Positions 1 to 5,105 of a stretch of DNA of 5,105 nucleotides are shown piece after piece; position 1 is the first letter of the stretch, and each line of letters starts with the position of its first letter. The DNA is from Firmicutes bacterium CAG:449 (GTDB lineage: Bacteria > Bacillota_I > Bacilli_A > RFN20 > CAG-449). The notes below the pieces were generated by a model that saw only the letters and a program-made list of their open reading frames with translations, was not told where the DNA came from and searched no databases. Position numbers and translations under genes: made by a program. Where the stretch lies: assembly GCA_000432895.1 (NCBI GenBank), contig FR889462.1, positions 17,295-22,399 on the forward strand, given 5' to 3'.

Positions 1-918
1 AACAAAGAAAATGTTACTGAAGAAACAAAAATTAAAGTTATGGAAGTCATTGAAAAATTAGGTTATAAACCTTCTGCAATTGCTCAAGGTTTAGCTAAAT
101 CTAAATCAACAAATGTTGGTATTGTAATTCCTAATTCAATGCATATGTATGTTGCTTCTATGCTTTCAGGAATGGTTGATATTGCTAAAATTTATGGCTT
201 TCAAACTACTTTATTTACAACCACTCAAAACACTGAAGAAGTAAGTGACGTTGTGGAAAGTATTATATCTAGTAATGTTGATGGTGTCGTTGTTTTTGAT
301 GACCAACTATCAGAAAAAGATATTGATAAGCTAGTTAATTATGGCACACCAGTCTCGGTTATTGGGCGTGAAGTTATTAAAGAAAATGTTGCTTCAATTC
401 CTCTTGAATATGAAAATTCAATTAAGCAAATTATTAATGAACACTTTGAAAATGGCAATGAAGAAATTTACTTCCTCCATATTATTAATAATAGTTCAGC
501 AATGATGAATACATTAGAAGCTCTTTGTTTAGAAGAATGTAAGAAATTAAATAAAGAAAATTTATTTAAGAAAATTGAAGTAGAAGATTCATATTCAAAA
601 ACATTTGAGCAATTTAAAGAATATTTTAAAGAAAATAAAACAGGCTTTTTCATTGCACCAAGGGACACCATTTCTTGTGGAGTAGCTAATGCCGCTAATG
701 AAAATGGAATTTCTATTCCAAATGAAGTTCAAATTGTTTCTGTTATAGGAACTAAATATTCTACTATTGTTAGACCAACCTTAACCACCTTTGAAATCGA
801 TATGTATGAAGTTGGATCAATTGCTATGAGAATGCTTACAAAATTATTAAATGGTACTCTAAAAAATAAATCATATCCATTCTATTCAACAATTCAACAT
901 CGTTCATCTACTAAATAA
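1..918 (+). CDS. ccpA: CcpA-like LacI/GalR-family transcriptional regulator, 5' end cut off by window
   Basis: This is a DNA-binding regulator of the LacI/GalR family, probably catabolite control protein A. The reading frame is open from base 1, so the ATG at 40 is internal. Judged against remembered CcpA sequences, about 25 N-terminal residues (helix-turn-helix start) are missing, giving a full length near 330, normal for CcpA. Visible parts are the end of the DNA-binding domain (VMEVIEKLGYKPSAIAQGLA, with the hinge-helix Leu), then the two-lobed periplasmic-binding-protein-like core starting at VGIVIPN. CcpA-like segments include DIAKIYGF, IVRPTLTT and the C-terminal HRSSTK. The segment MYEVGSIAMRMLTK (802-843) matches the CcpA region that contacts HPr-Ser46-P; Tyr, Arg and Lys are kept and the usual Asp is Glu. 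Its G+C (about 30% in spot counts) is higher than downstream genes. LacI-family membership is near certain. Orthology to CcpA rests on recalled similarity and could instead be a paralogue. Confidence 0.88.
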   Translation, partial: NKENVTEETKIKVMEVIEKLGYKPSAIAQGLAKSKSTNVGIVIPNSMHMYVASMLSGMVDIAKIYGFQTTLFTTTQNTEEVSDVVESIISSNVDGVVVFDDQLSEKDIDKLVNYGTPVSVIGREVIKENVASIPLEYENSIKQIINEHFENGNEEIYFLHIINNSSAMMNTLEALCLEECKKLNKENLFKKIEVEDSYSKTFEQFKEYFKENKTGFFIAPRDTISCGVANAANENGISIPNEVQIVSVIGTKYSTIVRPTLTTFEIDMYEVGSIAMRMLTKLLNGTLKNKSYPFYSTIQHRSSTK

Positions 919-1154
919 TGAAAAAACTTATTTTAACAGTTATTTTTTGTTTAATTTCCTTAGTTTTATTTATTCTTTCTATTTTTATAAAAGAAGTTAA
1001 TGGAATTTTATTATCATGTGGGCTTATTACTTCTGGTATTAGTTTTTTATTTATATATTATTTTTTTCAAAAAGAAAAATATTCTTTTAATATTATTATA
1101 GGAATTGTAATATCTCTTTTAGGAATAGTTTCTTTGGTACTTAGTGTTTTATGA
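918..1154 (+). CDS. Small three-helix membrane protein, function unknown
   Basis: This 78-residue protein is almost entirely hydrophobic. Likely membrane helices are residues 4-23, 28-50 and 57-77, separated by short charged turns (KEV, QKEKYS), with Met-Lys-Lys at the N-terminus. I do not recognise a family. The start codon overlaps the stop of the regulator gene by one base (TAATG), and no Shine-Dalgarno sequence precedes it. It is therefore probably translated by ribosomes that terminate on the regulator and reinitiate, which places both genes on one transcript. It ends with TGA. It does not look like a peptide precursor: there is no soluble leader, and the hydrophobic stretches are regularly spaced. 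It could be a small accessory membrane protein, but nothing in the sequence assigns it to the regulator or to the downstream cassette. Confidence 0.75.
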   Translation: MKKLILTVIFCLISLVLFILSIFIKEVNGILLSCGLITSGISFLFIYYFFQKEKYSFNIIIGIVISLLGIVSLVLSVL

Positions 1155-1167
1155 AACTATCGTTTTA

Positions 1168-1185
1168 CATTTACTTAAGTAAATG
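1168..1185. promoter_or_regulatory. Perfect 18-bp palindrome in the gap before the cassette; candidate operator
   Basis: CATTTACTTAAGTAAATG is identical to its own reverse complement over all 18 bases. It sits in the only intergenic gap of the window (1155-1211), 26 bases before the start of the HprK-like gene. As RNA it could form a 7-bp stem with a UUAA loop, but only two pairs are G-C and no U-tract follows, so a Rho-independent terminator is unlikely. A dimeric repressor or activator site is the better reading. It lacks the central CG typical of LacI-family operators, so the neighbouring CcpA-like regulator is not an obvious binder. The symmetry is directly seen; the function is inferred. 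Confidence 0.45.
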
Positions 1186-1200
1186 ATATTGTTTAATAGT

Positions 1201-1205
1201 AAGGA
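1201..1205 (+). promoter_or_regulatory. Ribosome binding site of the HprK-like gene
   Basis: AAGGA lies six bases before the ATG at 1212. An in-frame stop (TAG, 1197-1199) lies just upstream, so 1212 is the earliest possible start. The next in-frame ATG (residue 20) has no comparable site. This fixes the start of the first cassette gene and shows it has its own initiation signal, unlike the small membrane-protein gene before it. Confidence 0.65.
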
Positions 1206-1211
1206 TTTTTT

Positions 1212-2033
1212 ATGATAAATTGTTGTATTGCAAACTTAAATTTTACATTCTGTTATGTTTCAAAATTGATGCACCATCAATTACAAAAATATATTACATC
1301 TGAAAAAGGTGATATAATTATCTCCACAGAAATTGTCGATAATCTCGATTTTCCAAAAGAAGAAGCAAAATATCATTCAAAATATTATGATATTTATGAG
1401 ATAAATAATGAGATAATTCAAGTTCAAAAATTTGAAGATGGCTCGTTTATTGGAATAATAATCTATCGAATTAATTCAGCAACTATTTTATTAACTAAAG
1501 AAAATCTTGGGCAAAAAGAATATGTTTTAAGTGAATATGCATTTATGTATTTTATTTTAAATAAACAAGATGCCATACTCATCCATTCTTCTTCATTTAA
1601 ATATCTTGATAAAGGTATTTTACTAATCGCTAGTAGTGGAGTAGGAAAATCTACCCATGCTAGGCTTTGGAAAGAACATGTAGGAATAGAACAAATTAAT
1701 GATGATAAAAATATAATTATCAATGAAAATAACACTCTTTATATTTATGGTAATCCTTGGAGTGGAAAATACTTAATTGATGAAAATAAAAAAATCAAAT
1801 TAACAAATTTTGTTTTTATTCATAGAAGTGAAAATAATTCAGTAAAAAATATTACTAAAAAAGAAGAATTTCTTTTACTTATTCCTCATATTACTAACTC
1901 ATCATTTATGTATAGTCGAGAAAAATGGAATAATATGACAAATAAACTTATTGAAATAAATGGATGTATTTTAAATTGTAATATTTCTTATGATGCAGTA
2001 GATAAATTAAAAGAATATTTGGAGGCAAATTAA
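1212..2033 (+). CDS. HPr-kinase-like P-loop protein of a peptide-modification cassette
   Basis: This 273-residue protein has the ATP-binding core of the HPr kinase/PEPCK-like fold. The P-loop ASSGVGKST is at residues 140-148, His125 (ILIHSS) precedes it by 15 residues, and the Asp pair in INDDK is at 162-166. The spacing of His, P-loop and Asp pair matches that remembered for true HprK. The sequences THARLWKEH after the P-loop and YGNPWSGK (179-186) are typical of the HprK-like proteins found beside PqqD proteins, not of the HPr kinase/phosphorylase that acts on HPr. The canonical HprK N-terminal domain is not recognisable; residues 1-115 appear to be a different beta-rich region. Known relatives in Bacillota lasso-peptide clusters phosphorylate a serine of the precursor peptide. 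By analogy this one probably modifies a peptide in the cytoplasm, but the substrate is not visible. It opens the cassette, and one base separates its stop from the PqqD-like gene. Fold assignment is strong; kinase activity is inferred. Confidence 0.82.
   Translation: MINCCIANLNFTFCYVSKLMHHQLQKYITSEKGDIIISTEIVDNLDFPKEEAKYHSKYYDIYEINNEIIQVQKFEDGSFIGIIIYRINSATILLTKENLGQKEYVLSEYAFMYFILNKQDAILIHSSSFKYLDKGILLIASSGVGKSTHARLWKEHVGIEQINDDKNIIINENNTLYIYGNPWSGKYLIDENKKIKLTNFVFIHRSENNSVKNITKKEEFLLLIPHITNSSFMYSREKWNNMTNKLIEINGCILNCNISYDAVDKLKEYLEAN
2021..2025 (+). promoter_or_regulatory. Strong Shine-Dalgarno site of the PqqD-like gene
   Basis: GGAGG lies nine bases upstream of the ATG at 2035 and within the last codons of the HprK-like gene. 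It is the best Shine-Dalgarno match in the window and supports the Met at 2035 over Met9 as the start. It suggests the peptide-binding protein is made at a high rate relative to its neighbours. Confidence 0.65.
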
Positions 2034-2034
2034 A

Positions 2035-2301
2035 ATGAAATTATGTGATAATTATGTAATGAAAAATTTAGCTAATGAAACAATTCTTGTTCATCAAGAT
2101 GAAAAGAATGTTGATTTTTCAAAAATTATTAACCTAAATGAAATTGCAGTTTTTATTATAAACAAAATTCAAGAAGGATTAAATACCTTAGAAATTTGTA
2201 AAGCTATTACAAAAGAATACGATATTGATGAAAAAACCGCAAAAGAAGATACCGAAAACTTTATTAAAAAATTATTAGAATTAGGAATTATTAATGAATA
2301 A
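2035..2301 (+). CDS. PqqD-like peptide-binding protein (RiPP recognition element)
   Basis: This 88-residue stand-alone PqqD-family protein has the usual length of that family. Beta strands at the N-terminus (YVMKNLANETILVHQD) are followed by the hallmark INLNEIAVFIINKI (residues 32-45), which resembles the LNxTA..I segment of PqqD proteins. Next come a helix (TLEICKAITKEYDID, 51-65) and a C-terminal winged-helix part ending in LLELGIINE. Known PqqD domains bind the leader of a ribosomally made peptide and present it to modifying enzymes; they have no catalytic activity. Here the likely clients are the HprK-like protein upstream and the nucleotidyltransferase downstream. The last eight bases overlap the start of the protease gene. 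The family call is firm. Leader binding is inferred from the family, and no leader peptide is encoded in the window. Confidence 0.85.
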   Translation: MKLCDNYVMKNLANETILVHQDEKNVDFSKIINLNEIAVFIINKIQEGLNTLEICKAITKEYDIDEKTAKEDTENFIKKLLELGIINE

Positions 2302-2722
2302 CATTGTAGATTTAGTTCCCATATTAAAAGAAACATTAGACAATAATAAAAATTTTATTATGCCTGTAAGAGGCACTAGTATGCTTCCTTTTATTTATGA
2401 AACAAATCATGTTATTTTGACTAATCCAACAAATCTAAAAAAAAATGATATTATCTTCTATCAAAGAAATGATGGTAGTTATGTTTTACATCGTATCTAT
2501 CAAATAAAAAAAGAGCACTATGTTCTTCTTGGTGATAATCAAATTAATAAAGAAGAGCCTATTTATTATAAACAAATTATTGGAAAAGTTATTGCTATAA
2601 AAAGGAAAAATAAAACTGACTATTTAAATAGTTTCTCATATAAACTTTATCTTTTCTTTTGGCATAGTTTATTAATTAGAAAAATCTTTTTTCCATTAAC
2701 ACGGAGAATAAAAAATGTCTAA
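2294..2722 (+). CDS. S24/S26 signal-peptidase-like protease with Ser/His active site
   Basis: This 142-residue protein has the compact core of S26-type signal peptidases. The nucleophile motif VRGTSMLPF (residues 25-33) places Ser29 as the catalytic serine. The second motif, YVLHRIYQI, has His66 where bacterial type I signal peptidases carry a lysine, as in SipW/ER/archaeal-type enzymes. LLGDNQ (78-83) supplies the conserved Gly-Asp, with Asp81. The usual N-terminal membrane anchor is absent. Instead the C-terminus (residues 110-142) is hydrophobic with basic residues (YKLYLFFW, then RRIKNV) and could lie on or in the membrane. In this setting it most plausibly cleaves the leader from the modified peptide, possibly at the exporter. 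The substrate is unknown. AGGA (2283-2286) precedes the ATG by seven bases inside the PqqD-like gene, and eight bases overlap at each end of the gene. A general S24/S26 regulator-type peptidase is less likely because there is no DNA-binding domain. Confidence 0.82.
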   Translation: MNNIVDLVPILKETLDNNKNFIMPVRGTSMLPFIYETNHVILTNPTNLKKNDIIFYQRNDGSYVLHRIYQIKKEHYVLLGDNQINKEEPIYYKQIIGKVIAIKRKNKTDYLNSFSYKLYLFFWHSLLIRKIFFPLTRRIKNV

Positions 2723-4286
2723 TAAAAAATATATTCTTATTTTATCCATTATTAATATATTTCGTTCAATTTTTCTTGTAAGTCAAGCCTTGGCAAGTAA
2801 ATTATTAATTGATGCCGCAATCAATAATACAAGAGTGCTTTTTTATGCTTTAATTTTTGGTGTATTAATAATTTGTAATATTGTTTTAAGTTTACTATTT
2901 TTATTTATTAGAAATAAATTTTCTTTAAAAATTGAAGTTAAAATGAAAGAGGACATCTATAATGAACTATTAAAAAACGATGTTAATGAAGCTAAAAAAT
3001 TCCATTCAGGTGAAATCACTAATGTCTATTTAAATGATATTCAAAATATTAAAAATGGTTTATGCCAAACTATACCTAATGTGTTTTTATACGCTTCAAG
3101 ATTCCTTTTGTCTTTATTTGCTTTAGCTTACTTAGATTATAAAATTTTATTTATCTTATTACTTTTTGGTTTAATAGTCGTAATTTCCGCTAGAATATAT
3201 TCAAAAATATTAAAAAAATACCATAAAATGGCTTTAGAAAACGATGGAAAACTTAATGCTTATATGCAAGAAAGCTTTGAAAATATTAAAATAGTTAAAG
3301 CTTTAAATGCAGAAAAAAACTTATCATCTTCTTTACACGATAGAATAAAAGAAAATTATTCTATCAAAGATAAAAGAAATAAATTATCTATTGTTGGTCA
3401 TGGTGGATTATATGTTTTAATGGAAATTTGTGCAGCTTTTGTAATGATTTATGGAGCGTTTGGTATTGTTCAAGGATTTTTAACTTATGGTTCTTTAGTA
3501 GGTTTATTACAAGTTATAAGCTACTTTGAAACACCTTTATCAATGTTTAGTTCATTAATTACAAATTATAATGCTTATAAAGTTAGTGAAAATAGAATTC
3601 AAGAATTATACAATATTAAAAATGAATGTAATCAAATTGAAATAAATGATTTTGATGAAATCATCTTTGAACATGTTGATTTTTCTTATGATCAAAATGT
3701 AATATTAAAAGATTTTTCTTTATCAATTAAAAAATATGATACAATTCTTTTAAAAGGACATTCTGGATGTGGAAAAACTACCTTATTTAATTTGCTTTTA
3801 GGTTTTATTTCACCTAATAAAGGAACAATTAAAGTTAAATATAATAATAAATTTTATGATATCAAAGAATGTCGAAATCTTTTTTCTTATGTAGCTCAAG
3901 AAAACATTCTCTTCAGTGGTACTATTGAAGAAAATGCTAAATTATTTATTGAAAATTATCAAGAAGATAAATTTATTAATTCATTAAAAATAGCCTGTAT
4001 TTATGATGAAATTAATCAAAAACCAAATAAATTAAAAACTATTTTAAATGAAAGAGGTAATGGATTATCTTTAGGACAAATTCAAAGAATTCTTCTTGCT
4101 ATCGCTTTAGAAAAAAATAATCAAATTTTATTACTCGATGAATTTACTTCCGCTTTGGATAAAGAACTAGAAAAAAATATTGTTAATAATGTTTCTTGTA
4201 TCAATAAAACAAAAATAATTATTACTCATCGTGATATTGATTTACCAAATGCAAAAACAATTTTTTTAGGTGAAGAATATGATTGA
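2715..4286 (+). CDS. ABC exporter half-transporter (membrane and ATPase domains fused)
   Basis: This 523-residue protein is organised as type IV exporters are. A membrane domain with about six helices (roughly residues 6-34, 42-66, 122-141, 143-166, 228-253 and 255-278) precedes an ATPase domain from about residue 310. ATPase motifs are the Walker A GHSGCGKTT (348-356), the Q-loop Gln395 in YVAQENILF, the signature LSLGQ (451-455; usually LSGGQ), the Walker B ILLLDEFTSALD (471-482, with Asp475 and Glu476) and the switch His505. All catalytic residues are present, so it should be an active pump working as a homodimer. It is slightly shorter than typical exporters and has no N-terminal C39 peptidase domain, which fits leader removal by the separate S26-like protease just upstream. 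The probable cargo is the modified peptide. GGAG (2703-2706) precedes the ATG by eight bases. Eight bases overlap with each neighbour. Transporter type is certain; cargo is inferred. Confidence 0.93.
   Translation: MSNKKYILILSIINIFRSIFLVSQALASKLLIDAAINNTRVLFYALIFGVLIICNIVLSLLFLFIRNKFSLKIEVKMKEDIYNELLKNDVNEAKKFHSGEITNVYLNDIQNIKNGLCQTIPNVFLYASRFLLSLFALAYLDYKILFILLLFGLIVVISARIYSKILKKYHKMALENDGKLNAYMQESFENIKIVKALNAEKNLSSSLHDRIKENYSIKDKRNKLSIVGHGGLYVLMEICAAFVMIYGAFGIVQGFLTYGSLVGLLQVISYFETPLSMFSSLITNYNAYKVSENRIQELYNIKNECNQIEINDFDEIIFEHVDFSYDQNVILKDFSLSIKKYDTILLKGHSGCGKTTLFNLLLGFISPNKGTIKVKYNNKFYDIKECRNLFSYVAQENILFSGTIEENAKLFIENYQEDKFINSLKIACIYDEINQKPNKLKTILNERGNGLSLGQIQRILLAIALEKNNQILLLDEFTSALDKELEKNIVNNVSCINKTKIIITHRDIDLPNAKTIFLGEEYD
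4268..4273 (+). promoter_or_regulatory. Ribosome binding site of the nucleotidyltransferase gene
   Basis: AGGTGA lies five bases before the ATG at 4279, inside the last codons of the transporter gene. It supports 4279 as the start of a frame that stays open to the window end, and gives that gene an eight-base overlap (ATGATTGA) with the transporter stop. Confidence 0.6.
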
Positions 4287-5105
4287 AGCATATCAAACTG
4301 TTTTAAAACTAATAGATGCAGGGTTAAAAGAAAAAAACATTTCAATTTCTGAATTAAAAATAACTAAAGTTGTTGCTAGAATTTTAAAAGAACAAACATT
4401 TTTACCTTTTTTATATAAAGTAACTGCAGAAGAAAAATTTAAAACATTTTATTTTTTAAGTGCATTATATTCTGAAGAAATTGATAATTTAACTTCTTTA
4501 GTTAAAAATCTTTTTGATGCAAATAATATTGATCATATATTTTTAAAAGGGACAGTAATTAGAAAATATTACAATGATCCATATTTAAGAATGTTAGGTG
4601 ATGTTGATGTTTATATCAATGAGCGTGACTTAAAAAAAGCCACTAAAATATTAAAAAATAACGGTTTTAAATTTTTAGAAAGATGTTCTCATCACTTATC
4701 ATTTTCTTATAAAAACATTGAATTTGAATTGCATTTTCATTTAATTGAAGTCACAAATCCTTTTTATGAATATTTTAGTAAACCATTTTCTCATTCTCAA
4801 AGACAAGATCATAATACCTATTCTCTTGATATAGAATACCATTTCGTTTTTATTATTGTTCATTATATGAAGCATTTATTAGATGGTGGAGCAGGTTTAA
4901 GACCTCTATGTGATATCTATGTTTTAATAAATAAATTTAACTTAGATTTAACCAAAATTAAAAATATTTTTAATCAATATAAATATACTAATTTTTTTAA
5001 TACCATTTTAAATATGCTTGATTATGTTTTTTCTTATCATAAATATGAATATATTAAAAATGAAAAAACAGAAGAATTAATTGAATACACTTTAAAATCA
5101 GGAAT
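4279..5105 (+). CDS. Nucleotidyltransferase-fold protein (NTP_transf_5-like), 3' end cut off by window
   Basis: The frame is open from the ATG at 4279 to the last base, giving 275 complete codons of a longer protein; family members are usually about 350-400 residues. The nucleotidyltransferase core is visible: HIFLKGTVIRKYY (86-98) with the LKG motif, then LRMLGDVDVYI (103-113) with metal-binding Asp108 and Asp110. Glu150 in FELHFHL is a likely third acidic ligand. GAGLRPLCDIYVLI (204-217) is a further family hallmark. Such proteins transfer a nucleotide or related group to a target. In Bacillota they recur beside PqqD and HprK-like proteins, and a relative in a lasso-peptide cluster has been linked to further modification of the phosphorylated peptide. 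The same role is plausible here, but no acceptor can be named. The overlap with the transporter stop ties it to the cassette. Confidence 0.85.
   Translation, partial: MIEAYQTVLKLIDAGLKEKNISISELKITKVVARILKEQTFLPFLYKVTAEEKFKTFYFLSALYSEEIDNLTSLVKNLFDANNIDHIFLKGTVIRKYYNDPYLRMLGDVDVYINERDLKKATKILKNNGFKFLERCSHHLSFSYKNIEFELHFHLIEVTNPFYEYFSKPFSHSQRQDHNTYSLDIEYHFVFIIVHYMKHLLDGGAGLRPLCDIYVLINKFNLDLTKIKNIFNQYKYTNFFNTILNMLDYVFSYHKYEYIKNEKTEELIEYTLKSG

Larger units (their letters stand above)
1212..5105 (+). other. Probable RiPP maturation and export cassette (five co-directional genes, open on the right)
   Basis: Gene order is HprK-like protein, PqqD-like leader binder, S26-like protease, ABC exporter and nucleotidyltransferase. 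The gaps are one base, then three overlaps of eight bases, so the genes form one operon. Together they supply leader recognition, peptide modification, leader removal and export. I recall similar neighbourhoods in Bacillota genomes, but no precursor peptide or ring-forming enzyme is in view, so the product class is undetermined. The cassette continues past 5105. Confidence 0.65.

Noticed and set aside
468..671. Open frame on the minus strand inside the regulator gene (67 codons)
   Set aside because: It lies wholly opposite conserved LacI-family coding sequence, shows no recognisable domain, and A+T-rich DNA readily gives such frames.
918..1154. The 78-residue ORF as a peptide precursor
   Set aside because: It is a regularly spaced three-helix hydrophobic protein, coupled to the regulator gene rather than the cassette, with no leader-core division.
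1154..1169. Possible cre site (CcpA operator) next to the palindrome
   Set aside because: The right half CGTTTTACA fits the cre consensus, but the left half mismatches at most fixed positions, so it is only a half-site and may be chance.
1152..1178. Read-through of TGA as tryptophan (mycoplasma code)
   Set aside because: Tryptophans at conserved positions use TGG, no internal TGA occurs in the long genes, and the TGA at 4284-4286 ends the transporter at a normal place beside a good overlapping start.
1170..1197. Possible promoter: TTTACT (1170-1175) and TTTAAT (1192-1197) with 16-base spacing
   Set aside because: Transcription would start at about 1204, on top of the Shine-Dalgarno site, leaving no useful leader. 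Matches like this are frequent in A+T-rich DNA.
1168..1200. Rho-independent terminator between the small membrane gene and the cassette
   Set aside because: The stem has only two G-C pairs and is followed by mixed sequence without a T-run.
1463..1735. Open frame on the minus strand inside the HprK-like gene (90 codons)
   Set aside because: It is opposite the P-loop region of a well-supported gene and its translation resembles no family I know.

Overview
The window is A+T-rich bacterial DNA. Sixty-base spot counts give about 30% G+C in the first gene and about 21% after it. Tryptophan is written TGG inside conserved motifs, and TGA is a true stop (1152-1154, 4284-4286), so the standard code applies and a TGA=Trp mycoplasma is excluded. 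A CcpA-like regulator plus this composition suggest a low-G+C Bacillota/Mollicutes-related lineage, for example an uncultured gut-type Bacilli or Acholeplasma-like organism. That assignment is inference. All genes lie on the + strand and there is almost no non-coding DNA.

Layout. Positions 1-918 hold the 3' part (all but about 25 codons) of a LacI/GalR-family regulator that closely resembles catabolite control protein CcpA. Its stop overlaps the start of a 78-residue, three-helix membrane protein (918-1154). A 57-bp gap with a perfect 18-bp palindrome (1168-1185) separates these from a second block that runs off the right edge. That block encodes an HPr-kinase-like P-loop protein (1212-2033), a PqqD-like peptide-binding protein (2035-2301), an S24/S26 signal-peptidase-like protease with a Ser/His active site (2294-2722), a six-helix ABC exporter half-transporter (2715-4286) and a nucleotidyltransferase-fold protein cut by the window end (4279-5105).

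How the genes may work together. The second block looks like a maturation and export cassette for a ribosomally made, post-translationally modified peptide (RiPP). PqqD would hold the leader, the HprK-like protein and the nucleotidyltransferase would modify the core, the S26-like protease would remove the leader, and the ABC protein would export the product. Kinases of this type and nucleotidyltransferases occur in some Bacillota lasso-peptide clusters. However, no lasso cyclase, transglutaminase-like leader peptidase, radical SAM enzyme or precursor peptide is visible here. The precursor probably lies beyond position 5105 or elsewhere in the genome. Three successive 8-base gene overlaps indicate tight translational coupling. 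Whether the CcpA-like regulator controls the cassette is unknown.
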